Source of the DNA: Methanoregula sp.
Lineage (GTDB): Archaea; Halobacteriota; Methanomicrobia; Methanomicrobiales; Methanospirillaceae
Direction of reading: 5' to 3'
DNA: 7,497 nt
Assembly: GCA_030653335.1 (NCBI GenBank)
Contig: JAURZP010000547.1
Location: 1-7,497, forward strand
The position numbers were made by a program, and so were the translations under genes. The notes under the pieces were generated by a model that saw only the letters and a list, made by a program, of their open reading frames with translations, was not told the DNA's origin and searched no databases. How positions within the stretch are numbered: the stretch's first letter is position 1; each line of letters begins with the position of its first letter. Of the stretch, positions 1 through 6,002 are shown piece by piece.

Positions 1-525
1 CCGGGCCAGCACGAGGCCGGCCATCACAACAAACAACGACCAGAAGACTCTCTTCACCTGCTCATTCTTCCCGAACGCTTCAATCACAATGTCCATGTCA
101 GCATGCAGCCCCCGCTGGATAAGCTTCGGCAGAAATACGAAGAGCGGCAGGAACAAAACCGCAGCACCGATGAACGCAAGAGTGATCTCTGCCCGGCCCG
201 CAAGGAAGATCCCAACCGGGACCGCAAACACACCGGCCAGCATAGAGGCCATCCCGACCTCGCCAAACCAGAAGTAATGCCGCTTATCGGCATAGTTCAA
301 CCGCTCTGCATCTGTCAGCGCGGAGAGATCAAAGATGCCAAGCGTGTTCAGCTTCCCGTACCAAACCGCATGTGTCTCTTCCGGGTCCGCAACAAGACCA
401 AGGAAAAGCACCGCGATCGGTACAATGAGAAGAAGAAGGGGAAGGTGAGCCAGCACTAGGACAATCCCGAGCAGGCACCCGGTCCCACAGATGGCGGCCC
501 GGGTCTGCACCTCATTCTCGAACAT
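1..525 (-). CDS. Multi-pass membrane protein, unknown, C-terminus beyond window edge
   Basis: The minus strand is open from an ATG at 525 to base 1, giving 175 residues without a stop. The protein starts MFENEVQTRA and enters a hydrophobic stretch of about 34 residues (12-46, enough for two membrane segments). A charged loop (about 47-92, with DPEETHAVW and ADKRHYFWFGE) follows. Two more hydrophobic segments lie at about 93-115 and 116-140, then an amphipathic charged stretch (QRGLHADMDIVIEAF) and a further hydrophobic segment at the edge. The ATG overlaps the end of the upstream gene by 14 bases, so translation is probably coupled. I do not recognise the family. Context suggests a membrane component of a small virus- or plasmid-like cassette, which is inference. 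The real length cannot be seen. Confidence 0.8.
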   Translation of the reverse strand, partial: MFENEVQTRAAICGTGCLLGIVLVLAHLPLLLLIVPIAVLFLGLVADPEETHAVWYGKLNTLGIFDLSALTDAERLNYADKRHYFWFGEVGMASMLAGVFAVPVGIFLAGRAEITLAFIGAAVLFLPLFVFLPKLIQRGLHADMDIVIEAFGKNEQVKRVFWSLFVVMAGLVLAR

Positions 526-994
526 CAGCACTCTCCGCAATCGCGATCTCGAACACCGGACTCGTGTACCCGCCATTCTCCGGGCTGAAATCCCGGACCC
601 GGCCCATCTGGGCAAACTTGTGGCGACCGGTCCGGATCTGGACCGTATGGATACCGGGCGCACGCGGGTAAACCCGGCGGCCATCAATGTCGTGCATCTC
701 CTCATACGGCGGGATGTCGAACCAGTCCGGCCAGAACCGGACGCCACGCGGGATATCCGTACCCCGGCGCAGGTCCTGCAACCGCAAGGGCGCGAGGTTG
801 TCATAGATAACATCGATAATCAGGTTCTCATCGCCCTGCTCCGGGTGCAGGTCCAGTTCATAGAAGATGGGATTGCGCCGCACTTCATCCCGGGTGAGGG
901 GCTTATCCACCGTGAACGGTTCAAGCCCGCCGAACTTTCCCCGGTACAGACCGGTCACCGTTGCGACCGGCTGCCGTGCAACTTCAGGTTCCAT
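512..994 (-). CDS. Hypothetical soluble protein (160 aa)
   Basis: I place the start at ATG 994 (MEPEVARQPV) rather than at the longer reading to 1060. AAGGAT lies 7 bases upstream of 994, and the extra N-terminal residues of the longer form are only the other frame of the preceding 54-aa gene. The protein has no signal peptide or membrane segment. It is rich in Arg, Asp, Pro and aromatic residues (for example GVRFWPDWFDIPPYEEMHD), ends in a beta-looking stretch (SPVFEIAIAE), and has no cysteine. Its start overlaps the end of the 54-aa gene by 11 bases and its stop overlaps the membrane-protein start by 14 bases, so the three genes form one translationally coupled unit. I recognise no family or catalytic motif. 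A virion or cell-surface accessory role is only a guess from context. Confidence 0.75.
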   Translation of the reverse strand: MEPEVARQPVATVTGLYRGKFGGLEPFTVDKPLTRDEVRRNPIFYELDLHPEQGDENLIIDVIYDNLAPLRLQDLRRGTDIPRGVRFWPDWFDIPPYEEMHDIDGRRVYPRAPGIHTVQIRTGRHKFAQMGRVRDFSPENGGYTSPVFEIAIAESADVRE

Positions 995-1148
995 GATAGT
1001 TATCCTTGTGACTTTCGTGTTCCGCCCGGAGTTTCTTGAACTCCTCGACAATCTCATCATATTTGCCGATCTTCTGATGGATCGTAAACAGGACGGGATA
1101 GATCGGAAGCACAGCTCCTAACAGAATCCCTAACGTTTCAATGTCCAT
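984..1148 (-). CDS. Small single-pass membrane protein with charged helical tail (54 aa)
   Basis: ATG at 1148 is preceded 6 bases upstream by a clear GGAGG. The 54-residue product begins MDIETLGILLGAVLPIYPVL, a single hydrophobic segment at about residues 5-23. A strongly charged, heptad-like helix follows (about 24-49, with KIGKYDEIVEEFKKLRAEH) and the chain ends NYHGT. The stop overlaps the next gene's start (ATGGAACCTGA). The layout of a short N-terminal membrane anchor plus a cytoplasmic or exposed coiled coil is common among small viral and holin-like proteins, but it names no family. The strong ribosome site, the codon-by-codon sense and the coupling on both sides make this a real gene despite its size. 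Confidence 0.78.
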   Translation of the reverse strand: MDIETLGILLGAVLPIYPVLFTIHQKIGKYDEIVEEFKKLRAEHESHKDNYHGT

Positions 1149-1154
1149 AATGTT

Positions 1155-1159
1155 CCTCC
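1155..1159 (-). promoter_or_regulatory. Ribosome binding site of the 54-aa gene
   Basis: Read on the minus strand this is GGAGG, 6 bases before ATG 1148. It is the strongest Shine-Dalgarno in the left cassette. It decides the start and supports the reality of a gene only 54 codons long. Confidence 0.75.
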
Positions 1160-1178
1160 GCACAAAGACGAGAGGACC

Positions 1179-1213
1179 AAAAAGAGAGGGGACTCAAAGG
1201 GTCTTCTCCCCTC
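1179..1213 (-). terminator. Hairpin plus T-run between the 167-aa gene and the downstream genes
   Basis: On the minus strand GAGGGGA (1213-1207) pairs with TCCCCTC (1192-1186) across a 14-base loop. TCTTTTTGG follows, with five T at 1183-1179. This resembles an intrinsic terminator or attenuator. It lies in the 87-base gap between the stop of the 167-aa gene and the start of the 54-aa gene, so it could separate an abundant first transcript from read-through of the three coupled genes. Archaea mainly need the U-run, so the stem may instead be an RNA-processing or stability element. Confidence 0.5.
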
Positions 1214-1235
1214 CGGGTCTTATCGTCGGGCGATT

Positions 1236-1739
1236 CTAGGCGAGTGCCGTTACGGTGTCCGCCCAGGTCTCGACACGGGTCCGGATGGCTTCATCCGAAT
1301 AGGATGTCAGGGTCACCCGGTTGCGGCTGAAGTTCACCATGTACAGTTCGCCGTTCGGGTCATGGCACTTGAGAGTTGCGCTGAACGTCTCGTTATCAGT
1401 GTCGCGGAACGGAGTACCGCCATGGGCAGTTGAGAGGGCCGTGTTGGCGAGAATCGCTGCGGCTCCTGCATTGAACCCTGCAATGGTGGTGAACTTGTCC
1501 GACAGGTTGCCGACAGTATTTGCTTCGGCGTCCTGGAAGACGATCTTCGCAGTGTACCCTTCCTTGGTCTTTTCAACCGGGTCGTGGGTCACCCCGGCGG
1601 TCATATACGATACACACGCAAACGGGTTACCGGTGATAACCGACTGGATGATGGTGTTGAACGCTGCAACATCTGCAATCGGTTCCGCGAGTTCGCGGAT
1701 TGCGCTCTTGGTCTGTGAGTTCTGTACGAAATCTGCCAT
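1236..1739 (-). CDS. Hypothetical soluble protein (167 aa), first gene of the left cassette
   Basis: The start chosen is ATG 1739 (MADFVQNSQT). A TTG at 1751 would add four residues, but its AGGA would sit only two bases from that codon. The product is acidic and Ala/Thr-rich, without signal peptide or membrane segment. An N-terminal helix (about 8-35) leads into beta-looking stretches (GYTAKIVFQDAEA, TFSATLKCHD, ELYMVNFSRNRVTLTSY) around an Ala-rich central helix (FNAGAAAILANTAL). The C-terminus is helical (DEAIRTRVETWADTVTALA). It stands first after the divergent intergenic region and is separated from the following genes by a terminator-like hairpin, a layout often seen for an abundant structural protein. 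I do not recognise the family, and a virion structural role is inference only. Confidence 0.72.
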   Translation of the reverse strand: MADFVQNSQTKSAIRELAEPIADVAAFNTIIQSVITGNPFACVSYMTAGVTHDPVEKTKEGYTAKIVFQDAEANTVGNLSDKFTTIAGFNAGAAAILANTALSTAHGGTPFRDTDNETFSATLKCHDPNGELYMVNFSRNRVTLTSYSDEAIRTRVETWADTVTALA

Positions 1740-1791
1740 AAGTTTTTCCAATTCCTGCCATCATTGTGGCATCACGCCCCGGGCCCTCGGG

Positions 1792-1806
1792 CTATATTCA
1801 TATTTT
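1792..1806 (-). promoter_or_regulatory. Candidate TATA box for the left cassette
   Basis: Read on the minus strand this is AAAATATGAATATAG, an A/T-rich island in otherwise GC-rich DNA, 53-67 bases upstream of ATG 1739. With an archaeal TATA-to-start distance of about 25 bases, a leader of roughly 30-40 bases would result. A short inverted repeat (TGCCA-N6-TGGCA, 1756-1771) lies in that leader and could be an operator or hairpin, but it is too short to be convincing. Confidence 0.4.
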
Positions 1807-1883
1807 CCTGACGGCGATTTATGCGTGACTTGTTGATGAGCGATAGGGTTGGGGGGGATGGCGGGAAATTTTAGGCAGGTGGA

Positions 1884-3242
1884 TTGGGACATATATTTTG
1901 CAGGAGGGAAAAGAAAATTTGTCCCTATTCCCATCTGGTAAGTGGTGGGAAAGCAACCGTAGCCAAGATGTTTGTGAACAATTCCAACGGACAGCGTGGG
2001 CTCGTCTGCCAGTATGATGTCGTCTGTTTCGATGAAGTATCGGGCATCAGTTTTGATCAGAAAGACGGCGTCAACATCATGAAAGGTTACATGGAGAGCG
2101 GGGAATTCAGCCGCGGAAAAGAGAGTATTCGTGCGGAAGGTGGCATTGTCATGCTCGGAAACTTCGAAGTTGATGTTGAGCACCAGCAGCGGATAGGGCA
2201 TCTCTTCGGACCCCTGCCCCCGGAAATACGCGATGACTCTGCCTTTATGGACCGGATTCATAGCTACATCCCCGGTTGGGATTATCCGAAGATCCACCCG
2301 AACATGATGACTTCTCATTATGGTCTTGTCAGTGACTTTTTGAGCGAGAGCTGGCGGCAGTTGAGAAACGAAAGCCGCCTGCCAAAGGTTGTAGATCGGC
2401 TCTCACTCGGAGATGCACTCAGCGGTCGAGACCGGAGAGCGACCATGAAAACGGTTGATGGTCTCCTTAAACTCATGTACCCCTCCGGGGAAATGCAGAT
2501 TTCCGATGAGGACCTGGAATGGGCGGTACGGATTGCCCTCGAATGCCGCAGGAGAGTGAAGGAGCAGCAGAAACGGATCGGTTCCGCTGAGTTCCGCAAT
2601 ACCATGTTCAGCTATCGCATTGGTGACGATGGAATCGAACAGTATGTTTCCACACCGGAACTCCACAGCGAAAACACCGTAAGTCCGGAACCATTGCCCC
2701 CGGGGCAAATCTGGGCTATTGGACCCGGAGAAGAAAACGAAGGTAACGGACTTTACAAGATCGAAGTAACAGCAACACCTGGATCATCCATCCGGCTCAT
2801 CAATGTCAAAGCCCCTTCGGGACTTCGCGAGAGTATTCGTGCTGCTGAGCAGGTTCTCTATACGCAGAGCAAGGGATTGATAGGTGACCATGACCCGAAA
2901 TCAAACGAATTTGCAGTTCAGATCCGAGCGCTGAGTCCGGTGAGTGGGGCATCGTGCCTTGGCATACCGATCCTTCTTGCAATTTGTTCAGCGGCATTGC
3001 GCAAAAACCTGAAGGGAGGTTTTGTCATTGTCGGTGGGATGAGTGTGGGGGGAACACTGGAGCCGGTCTACAATGCTCTTGACATGGCAGAACTTGCTGC
3101 GGAAAAGGGAGCCTCAACAATTGTCTTGCCGGTATCAAGCCGAAAACAGATGAATGAAATGTCGGATGATCTGGCGGCACGATTGACAGTGGTTTATTAT
3201 ACGGATCCGAGAGATGCGCTATTGAAAGTGTTAGGAGAGTAA
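1884..3242 (+). pseudogene. brxL: BREX Lon-like protein BrxL, N-terminally truncated
   Basis: This is the C-terminal two thirds of BrxL, the AAA+/Lon-like protein of BREX anti-phage systems; full-length members are about 670-690 residues. Counting from a weak TTG at 1884, the track shows SPYSH-like CPYSHLVSGG (13-22), Walker B DVVCFDEVSGI (45-55, D50 E51), sensor-1 Asn in LGNFEVD (N93), and FMDRIHSYIPGWDY (121-134). A Lon-like domain spans about 290-452, with SGAS (Ser357 in the nucleophile position) and GGMSVGGTLEP (384-394). At the place of the usual Lon catalytic Lys I see no Lys, which may be normal for this branch. The N-terminal domain and Walker A (GxxGxGKS) are missing and a stop lies in frame at 1872-1874, so ATP hydrolysis should be lost. 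The remaining frame is intact, implying recent truncation or a retained fragment. ATG 1968 is another possible start. No other BREX gene is present. Confidence 0.88.
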
Positions 3243-3252
3243 ATTTCACAAA

Positions 3253-3259
3253 TTTTTTT
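3253..3259 (+). terminator. Oligo-T terminator after brxL
   Basis: A run of seven T begins 11 bases after the brxL stop, in the 48-base A/T-rich gap between two convergent genes. Oligo-T without a strong stem is the usual archaeal termination signal. Confidence 0.6.
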
Positions 3260-3283
3260 ATCGGTTTCTGATTAATTGTACTG

Positions 3284-3290
3284 AAAAAAA
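3284..3290 (-). terminator. Oligo-T terminator directly after the nuclease-like gene
   Basis: Seven A on the plus strand give seven T on the minus strand immediately after the stop of the 295-aa gene. Together with the T-run for brxL this forms a back-to-back terminator pair separating the two modules. Confidence 0.55.
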
Positions 3291-4178
3291 TTATTTCTTC
3301 CCTGAATAATCAGCCATCGTCCGCTGGGTCGGGTTCGCCCATTCCTGCAATTTCGCGGCGATTGCCTGCCGGGTCTTCGGGTATTCCTTGAATTTTTCTG
3401 TCGCACGGTACTTCCCATCTTTGAATTCAAGATACCCGGCCAGCTCGGTTCTCATAAGGACATCCATCTCCGGTTTTATCTTATCGATGAGTGACTGACG
3501 GGCATTAGCCGTAGTTAATTCAAAAAGTCGCTCAAGCCCATCCTCGCAGATTTGCATCGGTGTTTTGCCCTGGGATTTTGTATCGAAGAGTTGAAGAACG
3601 ATATCGATGAGCCCGCGCCGGATCTCAAAGTGCTTCATCTCCGGGACAAGACTGAATGGGATCTCGGGAAGCCTTTTCATACTCTGTCCTCTCATCGTCG
3701 TCAATGCTGTTCGAAGAGAGGCATCCTGAATGAACTGTTCCTGTTTAACGTCGAATGAGTCTTTGACTACGATCTGGCAATGACCGGCATCATTGTTGGA
3801 AGTGAGACGACTACTCATAGTGTCCGGCACGGTAGGATATGCTTTGCACCCGTATTGAGAAAGGCTCCGGGGATCAATGTTCTTACCAGCATCAAGCTGT
3901 CCTTTTTTCGACTCGTCGTTACAGGTAAGCTCGACAACCAGCCAGCCGTTTGGACCGCACGCAAAAATATCCGGAGTTCTCTGTTTTCCCGTGTCTCGTT
4001 CGGATAGGGGGGATTCGACGCGGTAATTCGTATAACCGGATGCAAAAAAGGGGCCGGTGAAATTGACTCGTACCTGTTTATGAAAAAGTTGTATAGTGTT
4101 TCGCCAAAGCACGATGCGATTATCGGTATCAGCCAAACATCTCAACCCCGTCGAAAAAGATTGAAGTTTTGCCCGCAT
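3291..4178 (-). CDS. PD-(D/E)xK nuclease-like protein with C-terminal winged-helix-like region (295 aa)
   Basis: ATG 4178 (MRAKLQSFST) is chosen because GGTGAGG lies just upstream; a longer reading to 4217 is open but has no such site. Residues about 50-96 carry E55, then TPDIFACG (D70), then WLVVELTCN (E83, T85) and QL (94-95). The order fits the PD-(D/E)xK fold: acidic residue, PD, ExK strand, then a helix Gln. However, the ExK Lys is Thr here; K91 or K92 could stand in, or the nuclease may be inactive. The middle is unassigned. Residues about 205-275 (IKPEMDVLMRTELAGYLEF, then GKYRATEKFKEY) look like a winged helix with its beta wing. It is second in a two-gene operon, overlapping the 347-aa gene by 50 bases. 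A DNA-targeting role, possibly defence, is inferred; I do not know the family. Confidence 0.7.
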   Translation of the reverse strand: MRAKLQSFSTGLRCLADTDNRIVLWRNTIQLFHKQVRVNFTGPFFASGYTNYRVESPLSERDTGKQRTPDIFACGPNGWLVVELTCNDESKKGQLDAGKNIDPRSLSQYGCKAYPTVPDTMSSRLTSNNDAGHCQIVVKDSFDVKQEQFIQDASLRTALTTMRGQSMKRLPEIPFSLVPEMKHFEIRRGLIDIVLQLFDTKSQGKTPMQICEDGLERLFELTTANARQSLIDKIKPEMDVLMRTELAGYLEFKDGKYRATEKFKEYPKTRQAIAAKLQEWANPTQRTMADYSGKK

Positions 4179-5172
4179 TATCCTCACCCTGTACGGTAGC
4201 GATCCGCGGTGCTGCATTCACGCATCCTTTGCCCGGCACCGTGAGGTATGCATAGTTCGGCCCGACGTCCATGAAAACCCGATCCCACGTATGGAGATCC
4301 ACCCCACGGAACCGTTTGAAATCTGGCTCCGATTCTGTCTCTACGAGCCAGAGATTCATTGTACTTTTCCCCATCGATACGGCCTGTGCAAATGCATTGA
4401 GATCGATGTTCTGGGTAAAGTCGAGCTCGAATGCACCCATCGTATGATCCCGGATCTTTGTCGCTTCTAAAATTGCGTCCTCGTATCTGTTTGCCATATC
4501 GGAGATGGATAGCATAACATCATCGACATCCATCGCTTTGTTGATTGTCACTTTTCCTGTGCTGTACCATTCAGCCGATATCGTAACAGACCCCCCGCAG
4601 ATCTTTTGCCAACGGGTGCTGTAGATCGCAAATTTTTCTTTGGCTACTCTAAGCACATCTCCAAGCCCCTCGATCTGACTTGTTGCTCCGTACCACGCCT
4701 TCAGGCTGAAATTCCCGGCATTTTCTTCGGGGGTAAGCCCATCGTAAAATTTCAGCCCTATACCCTTTTCTTTCCACGATTCTACAGATCCAAAATGCAT
4801 TAATTGGTTTCGGGATAACCAGCAGCGGTCAAGTCCGTTGATACTTTCGATCCACTTGGACACAACAGCATCCGATTCACTCGCATCGAGAAGACTATAG
4901 AGAATCCAGACCCGTTTCCTTGTTGAATCGAGGAAGAACGATCCTGGAGAATGACCCCCTTCATTCATATGCCAATGGTCAGCGTCCAGTTTTTTCCAGT
5001 GACCATATTCCTTGGGACAGTGAATAGCGCTAAGGCCGAGGTTGCTTTCAATAAGGTATGCTTTAAGCTGCTTCGAATAGGTAGCACCAAAATGTGACAA
5101 TGATTCGACATTATCCTCGAATCCTGCCTGAAACAAATGTTTCATTTCCACAAAGGTCTTGATAAGGGGCAT
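4129..5172 (-). CDS. Unrecognised soluble protein (347 aa), partner of the nuclease-like gene
   Basis: The start is ATG 5172 (MPLIKTFVEM), with only a weak GTGAG upstream; ATG at codon 10 (MKHLFQAGFE) is the alternative. No signal peptide or membrane segment is seen. The protein is rich in Trp, His and aromatic residues, with the landmarks YGHWKKLDADHWHMNEGGHS (about 56-75), RVWILYSLLDASESD (87-101), FSLKAWYGATSQIEGLGD (about 155-172) and VFMDVGPNYAYLTVPGKG (about 299-316). The last residues (329-336, GEDNAGKT) match the Walker A spacing, but they sit at the extreme C-terminus with no P-loop fold after them. It is the first gene of a two-gene operon, with the nuclease-like gene overlapping its end by 50 bases. 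Function is unknown; it could be a sensor, specificity or regulatory partner of the nuclease-like protein, which is inference. Confidence 0.75.
   Translation of the reverse strand: MPLIKTFVEMKHLFQAGFEDNVESLSHFGATYSKQLKAYLIESNLGLSAIHCPKEYGHWKKLDADHWHMNEGGHSPGSFFLDSTRKRVWILYSLLDASESDAVVSKWIESINGLDRCWLSRNQLMHFGSVESWKEKGIGLKFYDGLTPEENAGNFSLKAWYGATSQIEGLGDVLRVAKEKFAIYSTRWQKICGGSVTISAEWYSTGKVTINKAMDVDDVMLSISDMANRYEDAILEATKIRDHTMGAFELDFTQNIDLNAFAQAVSMGKSTMNLWLVETESEPDFKRFRGVDLHTWDRVFMDVGPNYAYLTVPGKGCVNAAPRIATVQGEDNAGKTSIFFDGVEMFG
4182..4188 (-). promoter_or_regulatory. Ribosome binding site deciding the start of the nuclease-like gene
   Basis: The minus strand reads GGTGAGG 3 bases before ATG 4178, with the GGTGA core 5 bases away. 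It lies inside the coding region of the upstream gene, so it also argues for deliberate translational coupling. Confidence 0.65.
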
Positions 5173-5303
5173 ACGGAGACTCTCACACAGAATTCAAACG
5201 GGTTTAATTTTATTTAATAATACTTTCACAATCTGATCCTTAAATATTCTCTCGATAATACTAAAAATGCCTGATGTTTAGGGCAGTTCGCTCTTAAATG
5301 AAT
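5173..5303 (-). promoter_or_regulatory. A/T-rich intergenic region with candidate TATA box for the two-gene operon
   Basis: The 131 bases between the methyltransferase stop and the 347-aa start are markedly A/T-rich. On the minus strand AATATTTAA (5248-5240) is a good TATA candidate, which would put transcription start near 5215 and give a leader of about 40 bases. TAATACT occurs twice on the plus strand (near 5218 and 5257). I see no open frame or RNA gene here. Confidence 0.4.
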
Positions 5304-5819
5304 TCAATAAAATTTCCCCGGCACCACCCACAATGCCCCGATCTGGGCAAATGCTTCCTCGAACCGTTTAGCTTGCGTCCCAACATAGAACAGCGCCGGT
5401 GAAAATGTCGGTCCGGGTCCATCATCCCCGAAAGGACCGACAAACCGGATCCTCGCGGAAGGAAAATACACCCGACACGATATCGCTGTCAGCGTCTTCC
5501 ATGCAGCGGTCTCGGTCGCCGACTTCCACAACACAATCGCCTCAGTAGTCCGGCCAGCGGACCACTCCAGGTAAAGTTTCGAGAACCATCGCTCCACATC
5601 ATGACCAAAAGGGGGATTGAGAAAAACCCGCCCCTCCCACGGCTGCACAAGCCCGTTCTCCAGAGCGATCCTCGCTGCCGGCACGTTCGGGATCTCCCGG
5701 CTGTTGCTGCACGGATCCAGAACGATCGCACCCATGCAGGCGATCACCGCATCGAGGATATACTGCGGCGTGTAATGCTCCGTGCTCTCGTGCGAGAGCA
5801 GGGCCGGAGGGACCGCCAT
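5304..5819 (-). CDS. Phage-type DNA N6-adenine methyltransferase (Dam family)
   Basis: The product is a SAM-dependent enzyme that would methylate adenine N6 in a short DNA site. The 171 residues are the full length of this compact phage family. It shows STEHYTPQYILDAV (12-25, typical N-terminal segment), LDPCSNS (34-40, SAM-binding region), and FLNPPFG (66-72), whose N68-P-P-F is the amino-methyltransferase catalytic motif. RVYFPSARIRFVGPFG follows near 119-134. ATG 5819 has AAGAGG 5 bases upstream. No restriction enzyme is adjacent, so it is an orphan. In phages such enzymes protect DNA from restriction; in a chromosome they can mark mobile elements or self DNA. It diverges from the DUF4062-ATPase gene and lies on the same strand as the 347/295-aa pair, 131 bases upstream of it. 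The methylase could be that pair's self-marker, but no direct evidence shows this. Confidence 0.88.
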   Translation of the reverse strand: MAVPPALLSHESTEHYTPQYILDAVIACMGAIVLDPCSNSREIPNVPAARIALENGLVQPWEGRVFLNPPFGHDVERWFSKLYLEWSAGRTTEAIVLWKSATETAAWKTLTAISCRVYFPSARIRFVGPFGDDGPGPTFSPALFYVGTQAKRFEEAFAQIGALWVVPGKFY

Positions 5820-5824
5820 ATCAG

Positions 5825-5830
5825 CCTCTT
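5825..5830 (-). promoter_or_regulatory. Ribosome binding site of the adenine methyltransferase
   Basis: The minus strand reads AAGAGG 5 bases before ATG 5819, which fixes the start and excludes the overlapping 70-codon frame upstream (5744-5956, minus). Confidence 0.6.
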
Positions 5831-5839
5831 GAAAATATC

Positions 5840-5860
5840 AGATCTGTTTGAGAAACATCT
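5840..5860. repeat. Imperfect inverted repeat upstream of the methyltransferase
   Basis: AGAT-(CT)-GTTT-gag-AAAC-ATCT forms an 8+8 base inverted repeat with a two-base bulge in one arm, 21 bases before the methyltransferase ATG. It could be an operator for the divergent pair or a hairpin in the methyltransferase leader. A role in regulating either gene is inference. Confidence 0.4.
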
Positions 5861-5923
5861 GTGAAACCACACGATTGGGCTTTCCTGAAGACAGGGATCC
5901 GGGACCGGGACGAAGAAATCACA

Positions 5924-5946
5924 CATAATATTAAAAAGCATATTTA
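5924..5946 (+). promoter_or_regulatory. Candidate promoter of the DUF4062-ATPase gene
   Basis: CATAATATTAAAAAGCATAT is the only A/T-rich island in the 183-base divergent gap and contains TATA-like cores (ATTAAAAAG, GCATATTTA). Transcription would start near 5960-5970, about 35-85 bases before the possible ATGs. Confidence 0.4.
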
Positions 5947-6002
5947 CATCAGCCACTCAATATCTGTCATTCATCTGATCAGGATCCTCTGACTCCCGGT
6001 TG

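Noticed and set aside
84..293. 69-codon minus-strand frame inside the left membrane protein
   Set aside because: The frame open to the window edge encodes coherent transmembrane segments; this one is an out-of-frame Ser/Arg/Leu-rich shadow.
491..1039. Long plus-strand frame opposite the 160-aa gene, and similar plus frames at 103-459, 867-1121 and 1321-1836
   Set aside because: High GC lowers stop frequency. These frames lack good ribosome sites, and the minus strand has coupled starts and stops and sensible membrane/helix patterns.
1100..1109. AGATCGGAAG, identical to the start of a common sequencing adapter
   Set aside because: The match ends after ten bases and lies within an intact coding frame (the 54-aa gene), so it is coincidence and not adapter contamination.
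1756..1771. Inverted repeat TGCCA-N6-TGGCA before the 167-aa gene as an operator
   Set aside because: Five-base arms are expected by chance in a window of this size; it is kept only as a remark under the promoter.
1761..2318. 185-codon minus-strand frame opposite the start of brxL
   Set aside because: It lies opposite clear BrxL coding sequence and its product shows no recognisable domain; it is an antisense shadow.
4129..4190. Walker A-like GEDNAGKT near the C-terminus of the 347-aa protein
   Set aside because: The spacing GxxxxGKT fits, but only 11 residues follow it. No P-loop NTPase core can form there and no Walker B is evident, so it is probably chance.
5744..5956. 70-codon minus-strand frame overlapping the methyltransferase start
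   Set aside because: It overlaps the conserved N-terminus of the methyltransferase in another frame, ends in Arg/Ser-rich shadow sequence and has no ribosome site.
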